A stretch of 64,000 bases of DNA from RUG12461 sp045661345. GTDB taxonomy: Bacteria > Bacillota > Clostridia > Lachnospirales > Lachnospiraceae. The stretch is taken from positions 62,001-126,000 of the forward strand of contig JAZRFM010000036.1 of the NCBI GenBank assembly GCA_045661345.1. Direction: 5' to 3'. The notes under the pieces were generated by a model. It was not told where the DNA came from, made no database searches, and saw nothing but the letters and a program-made list of their open reading frames with translations. Every line of letters starts with the position of its first letter. Position 1 is the first letter of the stretch. This document shows positions 42,266 to 51,510 of the stretch, piece after piece. Position numbers and translations under genes: made by a program.

Positions 42266-43448
42266 GGATGTCCTCCCCTCTGTAGCGCGCGATTGCCGCG
42301 CAGTCCTTGTCTCCCCTGCCGGAGATGGTGATGACGATGGTCTGTTCCTTTTTCATTTCCGGCGCGATTTTCCGGGCGTAAGCAACGGCATGGGCGGACT
42401 CGATGGCCGGAATGATTCCTTCTGTCTTTGCCAGATATTCAAAGGCCTCCACCGCTTCCTCATCCGTGACCGGCACATACTCTGCCCTGCCGATATCGTA
42501 CAGGTGGGCATGCTCCGGACCGATGCCGGGATAATCAAGCCCCGCGGAAATGGAATACACCGGCGCGATCTGCCCGTCCCTGTCCTGGCAGAAATAGGAC
42601 TTCATCCCGTGAAAGATCCCGCTTCTCCCTGTTGCGATGGTGGCAGCGGTTTCTGCCGTATCCACACCCCGTCCCGCGGCTTCACATCCGATGAGGCGCA
42701 CGCTCCTGTCTTCGATAAAGTGATAAAAGGAGCCGATGGCATTTGACCCCCCGCCGACACAGGCGATGACCGCATCCGGAAGCCTTCCTTCTTTTTCTTT
42801 CATCTGCTCCTTGATCTCCCTGGAGATCACGGCCTGAAAATCCCGCACAATGGTGGGAAAGGGATGGGGTCCCATCACGGATCCCAGACAGTAATGCGTG
42901 TCCGCCATCCGTGAGGACCACTCCCGCATGGCTTCCGATACCGCGTCCTTTAAGGTGGCGGTGCCGCTCTTGACGGGGATCACCTCCGCCCCGAGAAGAC
43001 GCATCCGGTAAACGTTCAGCGCCTGTCTGACGGTATCCTCCTCCCCCATAAACACCACACATTCCATTCCCATCAGCGCCGCGGCGGTGGCCGTCGCCAC
43101 CCCGTGCTGTCCCGCACCGGTCTCCGCGATGAGCCTGGTCTTGCCCATCTTTTTTGCCAGCAATGCCTGTCCCAGCACATTATTGATCTTATGAGCTCCG
43201 GTGTGGTTCAAATCCTCCCGTTTCAGATAGATCTTTGCTCCTCCCAGATCCTCCGTCATCTTCCGGGCAAAATAGAGCCGTGACGGTCTTCCCGCATAAT
43301 CGCAGAAAAGCGTGGAAAGCTCTTTTTGAAATGCAGGATCCTCTTTGAAATGCAGGTATGCCTTTTCCAGCTCGATCACCGCGTTCATCAGGGTCTCCGG
43401 TATATACTGGCCGCCGTGTTCCCCGAACCGGCCCTTTGGATTCGTCAT
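42258..43448 (-). CDS. trpB: Tryptophan synthase beta chain (TrpB1)
   Basis: A 396-aa standard TrpB1: LNHTGAHKINNVLGQALLA carries the PLP lysine, with ETGAGQHGVATA and CVGGGSNAIG following. The frame runs to 43496, but AGGAGGG lies before the ATG at 43448. It pairs with TrpA and condenses indole with serine. Confidence 0.96.
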   Translation of the reverse strand: MTNPKGRFGEHGGQYIPETLMNAVIELEKAYLHFKEDPAFQKELSTLFCDYAGRPSRLYFARKMTEDLGGAKIYLKREDLNHTGAHKINNVLGQALLAKKMGKTRLIAETGAGQHGVATATAAALMGMECVVFMGEEDTVRQALNVYRMRLLGAEVIPVKSGTATLKDAVSEAMREWSSRMADTHYCLGSVMGPHPFPTIVRDFQAVISREIKEQMKEKEGRLPDAVIACVGGGSNAIGSFYHFIEDRSVRLIGCEAAGRGVDTAETAATIATGRSGIFHGMKSYFCQDRDGQIAPVYSISAGLDYPGIGPEHAHLYDIGRAEYVPVTDEEAVEAFEYLAKTEGIIPAIESAHAVAYARKIAPEMKKEQTIVITISGRGDKDCAAIARYRGEDIHE

Positions 43449-43482
43449 GCTTTTTCCCTCCTCTTTTTTCTTCCGCAGGCTT

Positions 43483-44094
43483 CTACGACCTCTCATCCTC
43501 TCTCCGGACGGCGGTGAGAAAGGCCTCCATCTTTTCTCTGTCCTTGACGCCCTCCGTCTCGATCCCGGAGCTCACATCCACCGCAAAGGGATGTACGCGC
43601 CTCACCGCTTCCGCCACGTTCCCGCAGGATAACCCCCCCGCCAGAAAGAAGGGGCGTCTGGCGGCCTTTAAGATCTCCCAGTCAAAGGTCGTGCCCGTTC
43701 CCGCGCCGGAATCCAGCAGGATCAGATCCGCCGGACTCAATTGTGCCGCCTGCACGTCACTCTCCGTCTTCACCTGAAAGGCCTGTATGATGGGCTTATC
43801 CGAAAGCCGTCTGATGGCTGCGATCTCCGCTTCTCCTTCCGACCCGTGGAGCTGTGCCAGATCGATGACCCCGGTATTCAAAAGGTCTGCGATTATCTGC
43901 GCCTCTTCGTTCACAAACACCCCCACCGCCTTGATCTCCGGCCGCAGCAGCGCCTTCAGTTCCTTCGCCTGTGCCCCCGTCACACAACGTTTGCTTTTTT
44001 TCGCGAAAACAAACCCGATGTACGTCGGAGACAGTTGGTTTGCCGCTTCGATATCGGCAGGCCTCGACAGCCCGCAAAATTTGATTCCCGTCAT
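43483..44094 (-). CDS. trpF: Phosphoribosylanthranilate isomerase
   Basis: A 203-aa TIM-barrel enzyme: IKFCGLSRPADIEAA carries the catalytic cysteine, and LLDSGAGTGTTFDWEIL is the catalytic aspartate/phosphate region. The ATG at 44094 overlaps the trpC stop as ATGA, with GGAGGCG upstream. Confidence 0.95.
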   Translation of the reverse strand: MTGIKFCGLSRPADIEAANQLSPTYIGFVFAKKSKRCVTGAQAKELKALLRPEIKAVGVFVNEEAQIIADLLNTGVIDLAQLHGSEGEAEIAAIRRLSDKPIIQAFQVKTESDVQAAQLSPADLILLDSGAGTGTTFDWEILKAARRPFFLAGGLSCGNVAEAVRRVHPFAVDVSSGIETEGVKDREKMEAFLTAVRREDERS

Positions 44095-44873
44095 GATACA
44101 CGCCTCCATTCCGTAAGCAGTCCCTTTTTATCCCCGGCTCTCATCAGGCTTTCGCCCACCAGAACCGCATCCACGCCCATCTCCCGGAGCCCTTCGATAT
44201 CCTCCTTTGATCTGACCCCGCTCTCCGAGATAAAGACCGCCTCCGGCGGCACAAGGGAACGCAGACGTTTGCTGTTTTCGGTGTCCACGGAAAAGTCCTT
44301 CAGGTTCCGGTTATTGACACCGATGATCCCGGCGCCGGCCGAAAGCGCCATGGTGATCTCCTTTTCGTCATGGGCTTCCACGATGGCGGACAGCCCGAGG
44401 GATTCGGCGATCCCAAGATAGTCCGAAAGCTCCCTCTGGCTTAAGATCGCACAGATCAGGAGGATGGCCGATGCGCCCAGGGTCTTTGTTTCAAAGATCA
44501 TATAAGGATCCACGGTGAAATCCTTCCGCAGGCAGGGGGTCGAGACCCGGGATGTGATTTCCCGCAGATACGCGTCGCTCCCCAGAAACCATTTCGGCTC
44601 CGTCAGGACGGAGATGGCATCGGCTCCTGCCGCCTCATATTCCTCCGCGATGGAAAGATAGGGGAAGTCCGGCGCAATGACCCCCCTGGAGGGGGATGCC
44701 TTCTTCACCTCGCAGATAAAGGACATGCCTTCCTTTTTGACGGCTCTCGCAAAAGGCATTTCTCCCCTTGGAAGCGCCCTTGCCCTCTCCTCCATTTCCT
44801 GCGCCGGGATCTTTTCTTTTGCGCGCGCCGTACGCACTCTGGCGTAGTCAGCCAGTTCGTCCAGAATCGTCAT
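44091..44873 (-). CDS. trpC: Indole-3-glycerol phosphate synthase
   Basis: A 260-aa TIM-barrel enzyme. ICEVKKASPSRG, CLRKDFTVDPYMIFE and GVNNRNLKDFSVD carry the catalytic Lys and Glu residues. The ATG overlaps the trpD stop (ATGA). Confidence 0.96.
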   Translation of the reverse strand: MTILDELADYARVRTARAKEKIPAQEMEERARALPRGEMPFARAVKKEGMSFICEVKKASPSRGVIAPDFPYLSIAEEYEAAGADAISVLTEPKWFLGSDAYLREITSRVSTPCLRKDFTVDPYMIFETKTLGASAILLICAILSQRELSDYLGIAESLGLSAIVEAHDEKEITMALSAGAGIIGVNNRNLKDFSVDTENSKRLRSLVPPEAVFISESGVRSKEDIEGLREMGVDAVLVGESLMRAGDKKGLLTEWRRVS

Positions 44874-45904
44874 GCCCTCTCCCCTTCCGGCCTGTTGCTG
44901 ACCTCAATCACCTTCTCAAGCGTCTTTGTGGCGGCTCCGCTGTCCAGCAGCTCTCCGGCCAGGAGGATCCCCTCCTTCATGCTCTTCGCCTTGCCGCCGA
45001 TATATAAAGACACCCCTGCATTCAGCAGCACGGCGTCCCTCTTCGGTCCCTTTTCCCCCGCCAGAATGGCACGGGTGATGTCCGCATTTTCCTCCGGCGT
45101 TCCGCCCCGCAGCTCCTCCTTTTTGCACCGGGTCAGACCGAAATTTTCCGGAGCGATCACATACCGGCGGATCCACCCGTCCTTGATTTCACAGACCGTG
45201 GTGGGTGCGCTCATGGAAATCTCATCCAGCTTGTCCTGCCCGTATACCACCATGCCGCGGTTGACTCCGAGACTGATCAGCACCTGCGCCAGCGGCTCCA
45301 CCAGGTACTCATCGTAAACGCCCAGCAGCTGCATGGATGGACTGCCGGGGTTTGTGAGCGGTCCCAGGATATTAAACACGGTGCGGAAGCCCAGCTCCTT
45401 CCGGATCGCGCCGACATATTTCATGGAGGTATGATATTTCTGCGCAAAGAAGAAGCACATGCCGGCTTCCTGCAAAAGCTCCACACAGCGTGCGGGACTT
45501 TGCTGGATATTGACCCCGAGCGCTTCCAGACAATCCGCCGTCCCGCAAAGGGAGGAGGCGGCACGGTTGCCGTGCTTTGCGACCTTCATCCCCCCTGCTG
45601 CCGCCACGAGGGCGGAGGTGGTGGAGATATTGAAGCTCTGTGCATTATCCCCGCCGGTACCCACAATTTCAAACAGCTCCAGCTCCGTCTCCACTTTGGT
45701 GGCGTGCTCACGCATGGCCGCGGCGCATCCCGCTATTTCTTCGATGGTCTCGGCTCTTGTACTCTTTGTGGACAGCGCAGACAGGAAGGCCGCGTTCTGG
45801 GTCGGAGAAGTCTCTCCGCTCATGATCTCATTCATGACGGTATAGGCCTCATCGTAGGTAAGGTCTTCCTTGTTGACAATTTTCTCAATCGCTTCTCTGA
45901 TCAT
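44870..45904 (-). CDS. trpD: Anthranilate phosphoribosyltransferase
   Basis: A 344-aa enzyme using PRPP: GTGGDNAQSFNIST is the diphosphate-binding motif, and KHGNRAASS the anthranilate region. Normal length. It starts one base after trpG ends. Confidence 0.96.
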   Translation of the reverse strand: MIREAIEKIVNKEDLTYDEAYTVMNEIMSGETSPTQNAAFLSALSTKSTRAETIEEIAGCAAAMREHATKVETELELFEIVGTGGDNAQSFNISTTSALVAAAGGMKVAKHGNRAASSLCGTADCLEALGVNIQQSPARCVELLQEAGMCFFFAQKYHTSMKYVGAIRKELGFRTVFNILGPLTNPGSPSMQLLGVYDEYLVEPLAQVLISLGVNRGMVVYGQDKLDEISMSAPTTVCEIKDGWIRRYVIAPENFGLTRCKKEELRGGTPEENADITRAILAGEKGPKRDAVLLNAGVSLYIGGKAKSMKEGILLAGELLDSGAATKTLEKVIEVSNRPEGERA

Positions 45905-45905
45905 T

Positions 45906-46487
45906 TCATGCCTCCTTGTTTGCTTTGACGAGAAAGTTCTGTAATATCGTTCTTCCCTCCGGCGTCAGGATGGATTCCGGATGGAACTGCAGACCGTGGA
46001 TCGGGTATACCCGGTGTCGGACCGCCATGATTTCTCCGTCGTCCGTTTTCGCCGAAACGATGAGGTCAGGGGGAATCGTATCCCGGTCCGCTGCCAGGGA
46101 ATGATACCGGGCGACCCTGATGCGCGCCGGACATCCCGCAAAAAGAGGATCCTCCGGGTCCAGCGTGACCTCCGACTGTTTGCCGTGCATAAGCTGTCCG
46201 GCGTGAATGATCCCGGCCCCAAACGCCGCGCAGATCGACTGATGTCCGAGGCAGACACCCAGCAGCGGTATCTCTCTGCCAAGGGTCCCTGCCACCTCCA
46301 TGCAGACCCCCGCATCCTCCGGACGCCCGGGACCCGGCGAAAGAACGATGCGCTCCGGTGCCATGGCGCGGATCTCGTCCACCGTCTTTTCATCATTGCG
46401 GATGACACGGATCTTTGGGTTGATCTCCCCGATCATCTGATACAGGTTGTAGGAAAAGCTGTCGTAATTATCAATCAGCAGAATCAC
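45906..46487 (-). CDS. trpG: Anthranilate synthase glutamine amidotransferase subunit
   Basis: A 193-aa class I amidotransferase supplying ammonia to TrpE. It begins with a GTG (ILLIDNYDSFSYNLYQ), overlapping the trpE stop, with AGGAGGTGG as ribosome site; the frame running to 46547 is an upstream extension. GVCLGHQSI holds the catalytic Cys and LQFHPESI the His-Glu pair. The usual variant LQFHPES is intact, so it is probably active. Confidence 0.95.
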   Translation of the reverse strand: MILLIDNYDSFSYNLYQMIGEINPKIRVIRNDEKTVDEIRAMAPERIVLSPGPGRPEDAGVCMEVAGTLGREIPLLGVCLGHQSICAAFGAGIIHAGQLMHGKQSEVTLDPEDPLFAGCPARIRVARYHSLAADRDTIPPDLIVSAKTDDGEIMAVRHRVYPIHGLQFHPESILTPEGRTILQNFLVKANKEA

Positions 46488-47950
46488 CGATCCACCTCCT
46501 GTCCGAGTGTCAGCGCCGTCAGAGACGCTTTTGCCTTGTTCAGGCACTCTTCATATTCCTTCTTCGGATCGGAATCCGCGACGATCCCGGCCCCGCTCCT
46601 GACAAACACCTTGCCGTTTTTCTGATAAACGATCCTGATCGCAATACATAGATCCATATTGCCGGTAAAATCGATATAGCCCAAGGCTCCGCCGTAGATC
46701 CCGCGCTTGTTGTTTTCAAGACGGGCGATCAGCTCGCAGGCTCTTATTTTCGGCGCGCCGGACAGCGTTCCTGCCGGCAGCACCGCTTCCATGGCGTCCA
46801 GCGCATCCTTCCCCTCCCTGATTCTCCCGCGCACCGTCGAACCGATATGCATCACATGGGAAAAACGCTCGGTGGTGTGGAGCTTCTCCACCTCCACGCT
46901 GCCAAACTCACTGACCTTTCCCAGGTCGTTTCTGCCGAGATCCACCAGCATGTTGTGTTCCGCCAGCTCCTTCTCGTCCACCAGGAGCTCCGCCTCCAGC
47001 CGTTTATCCTCTTCCTCCGTTTTGCCCCGGGGTCTCGTACCCGCCAGGGGGAAGGTGCGCAGGATGTTTCCCTCCAGCTTCACCAGGGTCTCCGGCGATG
47101 CACCCGCGATCTCCACATCGGTGCCGTAAAAATAAAACATATAGGGAGACGGATTGATCGTCCGCAGCATCCGGTAGGTATCAAAGAGACTTCCCTCGAA
47201 TCGGGCGGACAGACGGTTCGACAACACAATCTGGAAAATCTCCCCCTCCCGGATCGCTTCCTTTGCCTCTTCCACCATCCCGCAGAACTCTTCCTTCCCA
47301 AAAAGCGGCTTCACCTCGGAAAGCAGGCGGGACTTGGGTTCCTCGAATTTCCTGCCGTGTCGGAGGAGATCCGCCATCCCGGACAGGGCCCTCTCTGCCT
47401 CACGATAGTTTTCCTCCACATGATCCAGCCGCATGTTCACGATCAGGATGATCTTCTGGCGGATGTGGTCGAAGGCGATCACCCGGTCAAACAGCATCAG
47501 ATCCATGTCCTGAAAGCGCTCGGTATCCTCCACGGGAATCCGCACCTTCGGCTCGCTGTAGCCGAGATAATCGAAGGAAAAATACCCAACCAGTCCCCCG
47601 GTAAAAGGCGGGAGCCAGGAAAACCGGGGACTTTTCCACTGCCGCAGAATCTCCCGCACCTCCTTCGACGGATGGTCGGTGTGCTCTTTGGCATCATTCC
47701 TTTGAAATGTGCCGTCAAGGCAGGTGATGGTCTCCCGGGGCTCGTAGCCGAGAAAGGTGTAGCGTCCCCAGGTCTCGCTGGCCTGTGCGGATTCCAGCAG
47801 GAAACAGTGTCTGGAAACGGTCTTCAGGATCCGCACTGCCTCAATGGGTGTCGTAAAATCCGACAGGATCTCCATGCTCACCGGCACCACATCCACGGCA
47901 CCCTCTGCAGCGATCTTTTTCACTTCCGGTAATTCAGGTCTCACTTGCAT
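46484..47950 (-). CDS. trpE: Anthranilate synthase component I
   Basis: A 488-aa chorismate-using subunit. The N-terminal part carries the LLESA allosteric tryptophan-binding motif, and the C-terminal catalytic core has SPYMFYF, RTFPLAGTRPRG and VLPAGTLSGAPKIRA. The ATG at 47950 follows GGAGGGAG and is preferred over longer forms reaching 48007, which would start inside the terminator region. First gene of the operon behind the T-box. Confidence 0.96.
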   Translation of the reverse strand: MQVRPELPEVKKIAAEGAVDVVPVSMEILSDFTTPIEAVRILKTVSRHCFLLESAQASETWGRYTFLGYEPRETITCLDGTFQRNDAKEHTDHPSKEVREILRQWKSPRFSWLPPFTGGLVGYFSFDYLGYSEPKVRIPVEDTERFQDMDLMLFDRVIAFDHIRQKIILIVNMRLDHVEENYREAERALSGMADLLRHGRKFEEPKSRLLSEVKPLFGKEEFCGMVEEAKEAIREGEIFQIVLSNRLSARFEGSLFDTYRMLRTINPSPYMFYFYGTDVEIAGASPETLVKLEGNILRTFPLAGTRPRGKTEEEDKRLEAELLVDEKELAEHNMLVDLGRNDLGKVSEFGSVEVEKLHTTERFSHVMHIGSTVRGRIREGKDALDAMEAVLPAGTLSGAPKIRACELIARLENNKRGIYGGALGYIDFTGNMDLCIAIRIVYQKNGKVFVRSGAGIVADSDPKKEYEECLNKAKASLTALTLGQEVDR

Positions 47951-47988
47951 GCTTGCTCCCTCCATGACAAATCGTATTCCTTCTGCAC

Positions 47989-48030
47989 AAAAAAACGCCC
48001 TCAACAAAACACATAAGTTTTGTCAAGGAC
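47989..48030 (-). terminator. T-box-controlled terminator of the trp leader
   Basis: Minus strand CCTTGACAAAAC / GTTTTGTTGAGGGC stem followed by a run of T. It competes with the antiterminator containing the T-box sequence. Confidence 0.9.
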
Positions 48031-48280
48031 GAATCTGCCTATTTTTCCAGTCGATCCGCGGTGCCACCTTGTTTCACGGTATGACCCGTGCCCTTAGCGG
48101 GATACCTGCATATCCCCGGCATCTAACGTCTGCCTGCAACGTCGCGGAATACTCGGAGATCTCTCCTTTGACCGCGCCCTCAGAAGTCCATTCAACCCTG
48201 CACTTATCACTGCAATCCCACCATCTGCAGCTCTCTCATCATAAGGAGGCAGTGCCTACTCACTCTTCCTCAACGGTTTA
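48031..48280 (-). promoter_or_regulatory. Tryptophan T-box riboswitch leader
   Basis: A tRNA-sensing leader. The T-box sequence AGGTGGCACCGCGG is the complement of about 48056-48069. The specifier loop of stem I reads GAATGGAC with the UGG tryptophan codon at 48188-48190 (complement), flanked by the stem-I elements starting near 48270. Uncharged tRNA-Trp would stabilise the antiterminator and open expression of trpEGDCFBA. Confidence 0.95.
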
Positions 48281-48285
48281 CAAAA

Positions 48286-48314
48286 AAATAACACATTTCC
48301 GCTTTTCGTGTCAA
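48286..48314 (-). promoter_or_regulatory. Promoter of the trp operon
   Basis: Minus strand TTGACA, 17-base spacer, TTATTT, just upstream of the T-box leader. Confidence 0.75.
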
Positions 48315-48363
48315 TCTTTTTTTTCAGGCGTTTGGAACTGTTGCAGAATATCTCTGCTGTTCC

Positions 48364-49194
48364 TTACCATCCGGCTTCGTAGATCGATACGGAACGTGCT
48401 TTCGGAAACAGATGCTGCGCCAGCTTCTCCGACTTTTCGTTGATTGCTTCAAAGGTCAGGTCATCCTCCGGGAAAAGACGCTCCGCTGTATCCACCGCTT
48501 CCCCCAGAACCTGAAACATTCCCGGCGGGTATTTTCCGTACAAAAAGACCAGATCCAGCATGTGCTCCGTGGCGCGCTGCACAAAAATCCCGCACAGGAC
48601 ATTGTTTTTCACCGACATATAAAGACACAGCTCCGGAACGCAGTCTTCCTTCCAGGCTTCCTCGTTCGAAACCGCAAATCCGTAAACTCTTTGGATGGAC
48701 TGCAGGGTTCTCTGCTGCCAGCTGTCGTCGGTGGAAAAAAAGGACTTCACCTCGACGGTTTCCGTGGGACGCCGGTGTATGGGATTGGACTTTCTGATAT
48801 CCTCCGGGCTTATGAAATACCGTTCATGAGAATAGGTGACATCAGCCCCGGGCAGAGAAAGGAAAAAGCGGTGCAGACTCACGTCCTCCTGGGTGACCGG
48901 AAAACGTACATTCACAGGATAACGCTCCCCCGTCTTCAGGATAAAATCCTGGAACACCCTGATCAGTCCGGTGGCAATGCCCTGCCGCCGTACCTCTGCC
49001 TCCACATACAGCCAGTCGATATCATACTGGTTATCCACAAGCACAAAGGAGATGGCGCCGAGAACCGCGCCATCCTCCCGATATGCTCCGATGGATATTC
49101 TGTTGTCCGCTTCCCGGAAGGCGGCCGGGAAGACACTTTCGAAATCCTTCCTGTTTTGTTCCGTCAACAGGACATGATTCGCTTCACTCGCCAT
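48364..49194 (-). CDS. GNAT-family N-acetyltransferase
   Basis: A 276-aa protein whose N-terminal half is a GNAT fold: DWLYVEAEVRRQGIATGLIRVF carries the acetyl-CoA motif A (RRQGIATG). The C-terminal half (about 140-276) is a second GNAT-like or unassigned domain, with LCGIFVQ and EDDLTFEAINEKSEKLAQHLFPKA. The substrate is unknown. It overlaps the 764-aa gene by 11 bases; the ATG at 49194 with AAGGTGA six bases upstream is preferred over 49200. It may act on the products of the two genes ahead of it. Confidence 0.85.
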   Translation of the reverse strand: MASEANHVLLTEQNRKDFESVFPAAFREADNRISIGAYREDGAVLGAISFVLVDNQYDIDWLYVEAEVRRQGIATGLIRVFQDFILKTGERYPVNVRFPVTQEDVSLHRFFLSLPGADVTYSHERYFISPEDIRKSNPIHRRPTETVEVKSFFSTDDSWQQRTLQSIQRVYGFAVSNEEAWKEDCVPELCLYMSVKNNVLCGIFVQRATEHMLDLVFLYGKYPPGMFQVLGEAVDTAERLFPEDDLTFEAINEKSEKLAQHLFPKARSVSIYEAGW

Positions 49195-51478
49195 TTGCAT
49201 TCACCTTATTTTGCAGATATGCCGCCTTTTTTCTCTTCCTGTCATCCACTGCTTTCTGCGCAGCATCTGCCTTATCCTGTTTTTCCTTCAGCAGCAGCGG
49301 ACGGAGCGGATTGTATTTTTCTGCATATCCTTGCACGAAAGCTTCCAGATCGCTTTCGCCGTTTGATTTGTCTTCAAAGGTCTGTTTCGCTTCTCTCTGT
49401 CTTTCTTCTGACACGACTTCCGCGCCTTCTGCACTGGCCATGCTGATCCCGTAATAGGCTCTGGTGACAGTGGGCATCATCCGGTTGATGGCTGCCACCA
49501 CCTCCAGCTTCTTTTGAAATACCGGATCATTGTCACGATAGTTCTTCATGACGGGGCTGATTTGCGCCAGCTTATCCACGGCCAGAGCACGTTTCAGCAT
49601 CTCACAGAAAGCAAAGGGCTTTTTCTGCAGCGTTTCTTTGATCCATTTCATGAGATCCTCCGGCTCCGGAAAATCGAAGCCCTTGAAGATCGTCTTTGCT
49701 TCTTTTTGGATGATCTCCTCTTTTACTCTTTCACGCTCTGCTTTTTCCTCTTCTGTTTCGTCCTCCTTTTCTACCCAGGCATTCATCCAGCGGTCATTCT
49801 GCGCTTTCCGTTTTTCATCAATCTCATGGATGGGTTTTCCGTCTTTGTCAAGATGTACCGCCCGCAGCATGGCACCGAAGGTACGGGATACGTCGTCTGT
49901 CCAGTTCGTTTTGTGATCCGCATTCCATTTCTTCAGGAAATCCTGATTGATCTTTTGATATCCCGGATCCACCAGAACCTTGTTGGCTTCCCGGAATCCC
50001 TTGTATATCTTATAGTTGTCTTTGGTAAATGTGGAGTTCTCCCGTCGGAGAGCATCAAATTCCGCTTTTTTCTCTGCAGCCGTCTGAACCTTGGGCTCGT
50101 TCTTTTCCTTCTCCCGCTGTTCTTTTACCCTTTCATCATAGAGACCCTGGTAGGCTTTCTGGAGACTTTGTCCGTAGTATTGCATATCCCAATTATTCAT
50201 GTTACTCCCAAATTTGAGAAACCCGCCGTTTTGAATATCGATATGGGAAGCTTTCAGACTCTTCATCATATATCCCTGCAGGATTTTCATCACCGCTATC
50301 TTCTTTTCCAGGACAGGGTGCTCCTGAATATACTGCTTCACAACACCCTCTTCCTTTCCCTGTTCCTCTATGAAGGCCGGCATGTTCAGAAACATCTCGA
50401 CATACTCCGCAGGGTGATTTCGAAACAGCGTGTTCATGTCATATTTGCTCAACATATTCAGCGTCGGGAGCTCATATTCTTCAATCCGCTGAAGTGTTTC
50501 TATATGCATTCTGTCGATCTGCTCCTGATTGCCGTCTTCCACCGCCTTCTGATAGCGATCATTCCATTCCTTCTTCTTCGCATCCACAAGAGAGACAGGC
50601 TGCCCCTTTTTATCCAGCCGCACCACATGGCAGGGAGGATCCATCTTGTACTTTTTCATATGCGCTCTGATGGTTTGGTAGCTCATCTTGGTTTTCAGAT
50701 CCTCATCACTGATGTCTCCGATGCCATGCCGCATTCTGGCGCCGAACACCGCACCTTCTGACACCATATCAGGGATATCGTTTGCAGCCTTCCATACCGA
50801 ATCGGTTCGCCGGTAGTTTTCTCTCATGTCCTTCTGTACTTTATCCAGCTCTTTTTTGATGGATTTTCGTTTCTTTTCCAGTTTTTGCACAATCTTGGGA
50901 TCGCCCTTCTTCTCCGCCTGTATTTTCAAATTCACCAGCTGGTCATACAGGATCACCAGACAGGAGATCTTTGCCTTGGATTTCAGATAGTCCTCATTCT
51001 CACTGCTGGTGGATTTTGTCTCTGCCGCCGCCAGCATGCCTTCCATCCGAAGACGCATGATCTCTTCACGCCGGGTATAAAGATCGTATTCATCCTTTGC
51101 CGGTTTTTTCTCGTATTTTTCAGCCAGTACCGATGCCTTTCCGAAAGCCTGCGACGCCTTAACGGCGCTTTTCTTCCGTTTGTCAGCGGAATGATTTTCA
51201 TGAAGGGCGGCAAACTCATCGGCATTGGCCTTTCCCTCCGCAATATTCCGGTAACGAATGGATTTGTTTGCCAGCAGCCCCGCATTCTTGAAGTAGTAAC
51301 TGGTCCGCTCTTTAAAAGATGTACGATCCAGACGCTCCTGAAAATAGTCCAGCAGTTCGCCTGCATCCATCCCGAACTGGAATTTCTGCTCCTGAATACC
51401 TCTCTCCTCCTGATCCCAGCGGTATTCCATCTCCTTATCCTGTTTTCTTTTCTCCAGATAGTTCTCAAATTGTGCCAT
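49184..51478 (-). CDS. Large charged helical protein of unknown function
   Basis: A 764-aa protein with high Lys, Glu and Gln content and long predicted helical, coiled-coil-prone segments (KLEKKRKSIKKELDKVQ, EEEKAERERVKEEII). No signal peptide, membrane segment or known domain is visible. It contains a segment similar in outline to the helical N-terminal part of the 1405-aa protein, but I could not establish homology by eye. GGAGGTATC precedes the ATG. It lies 32 bases after the calpain-like gene and overlaps the GNAT gene, so the three form one operon. Scaffold, substrate or inhibitor of the protease are guesses. Confidence 0.8.
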   Translation of the reverse strand: MAQFENYLEKRKQDKEMEYRWDQEERGIQEQKFQFGMDAGELLDYFQERLDRTSFKERTSYYFKNAGLLANKSIRYRNIAEGKANADEFAALHENHSADKRKKSAVKASQAFGKASVLAEKYEKKPAKDEYDLYTRREEIMRLRMEGMLAAAETKSTSSENEDYLKSKAKISCLVILYDQLVNLKIQAEKKGDPKIVQKLEKKRKSIKKELDKVQKDMRENYRRTDSVWKAANDIPDMVSEGAVFGARMRHGIGDISDEDLKTKMSYQTIRAHMKKYKMDPPCHVVRLDKKGQPVSLVDAKKKEWNDRYQKAVEDGNQEQIDRMHIETLQRIEEYELPTLNMLSKYDMNTLFRNHPAEYVEMFLNMPAFIEEQGKEEGVVKQYIQEHPVLEKKIAVMKILQGYMMKSLKASHIDIQNGGFLKFGSNMNNWDMQYYGQSLQKAYQGLYDERVKEQREKEKNEPKVQTAAEKKAEFDALRRENSTFTKDNYKIYKGFREANKVLVDPGYQKINQDFLKKWNADHKTNWTDDVSRTFGAMLRAVHLDKDGKPIHEIDEKRKAQNDRWMNAWVEKEDETEEEKAERERVKEEIIQKEAKTIFKGFDFPEPEDLMKWIKETLQKKPFAFCEMLKRALAVDKLAQISPVMKNYRDNDPVFQKKLEVVAAINRMMPTVTRAYYGISMASAEGAEVVSEERQREAKQTFEDKSNGESDLEAFVQGYAEKYNPLRPLLLKEKQDKADAAQKAVDDRKRKKAAYLQNKVNANGE

Positions 51479-51510
51479 TGTGATACCTCCGCTTTTTCCG
51501 TTTTCTGCTT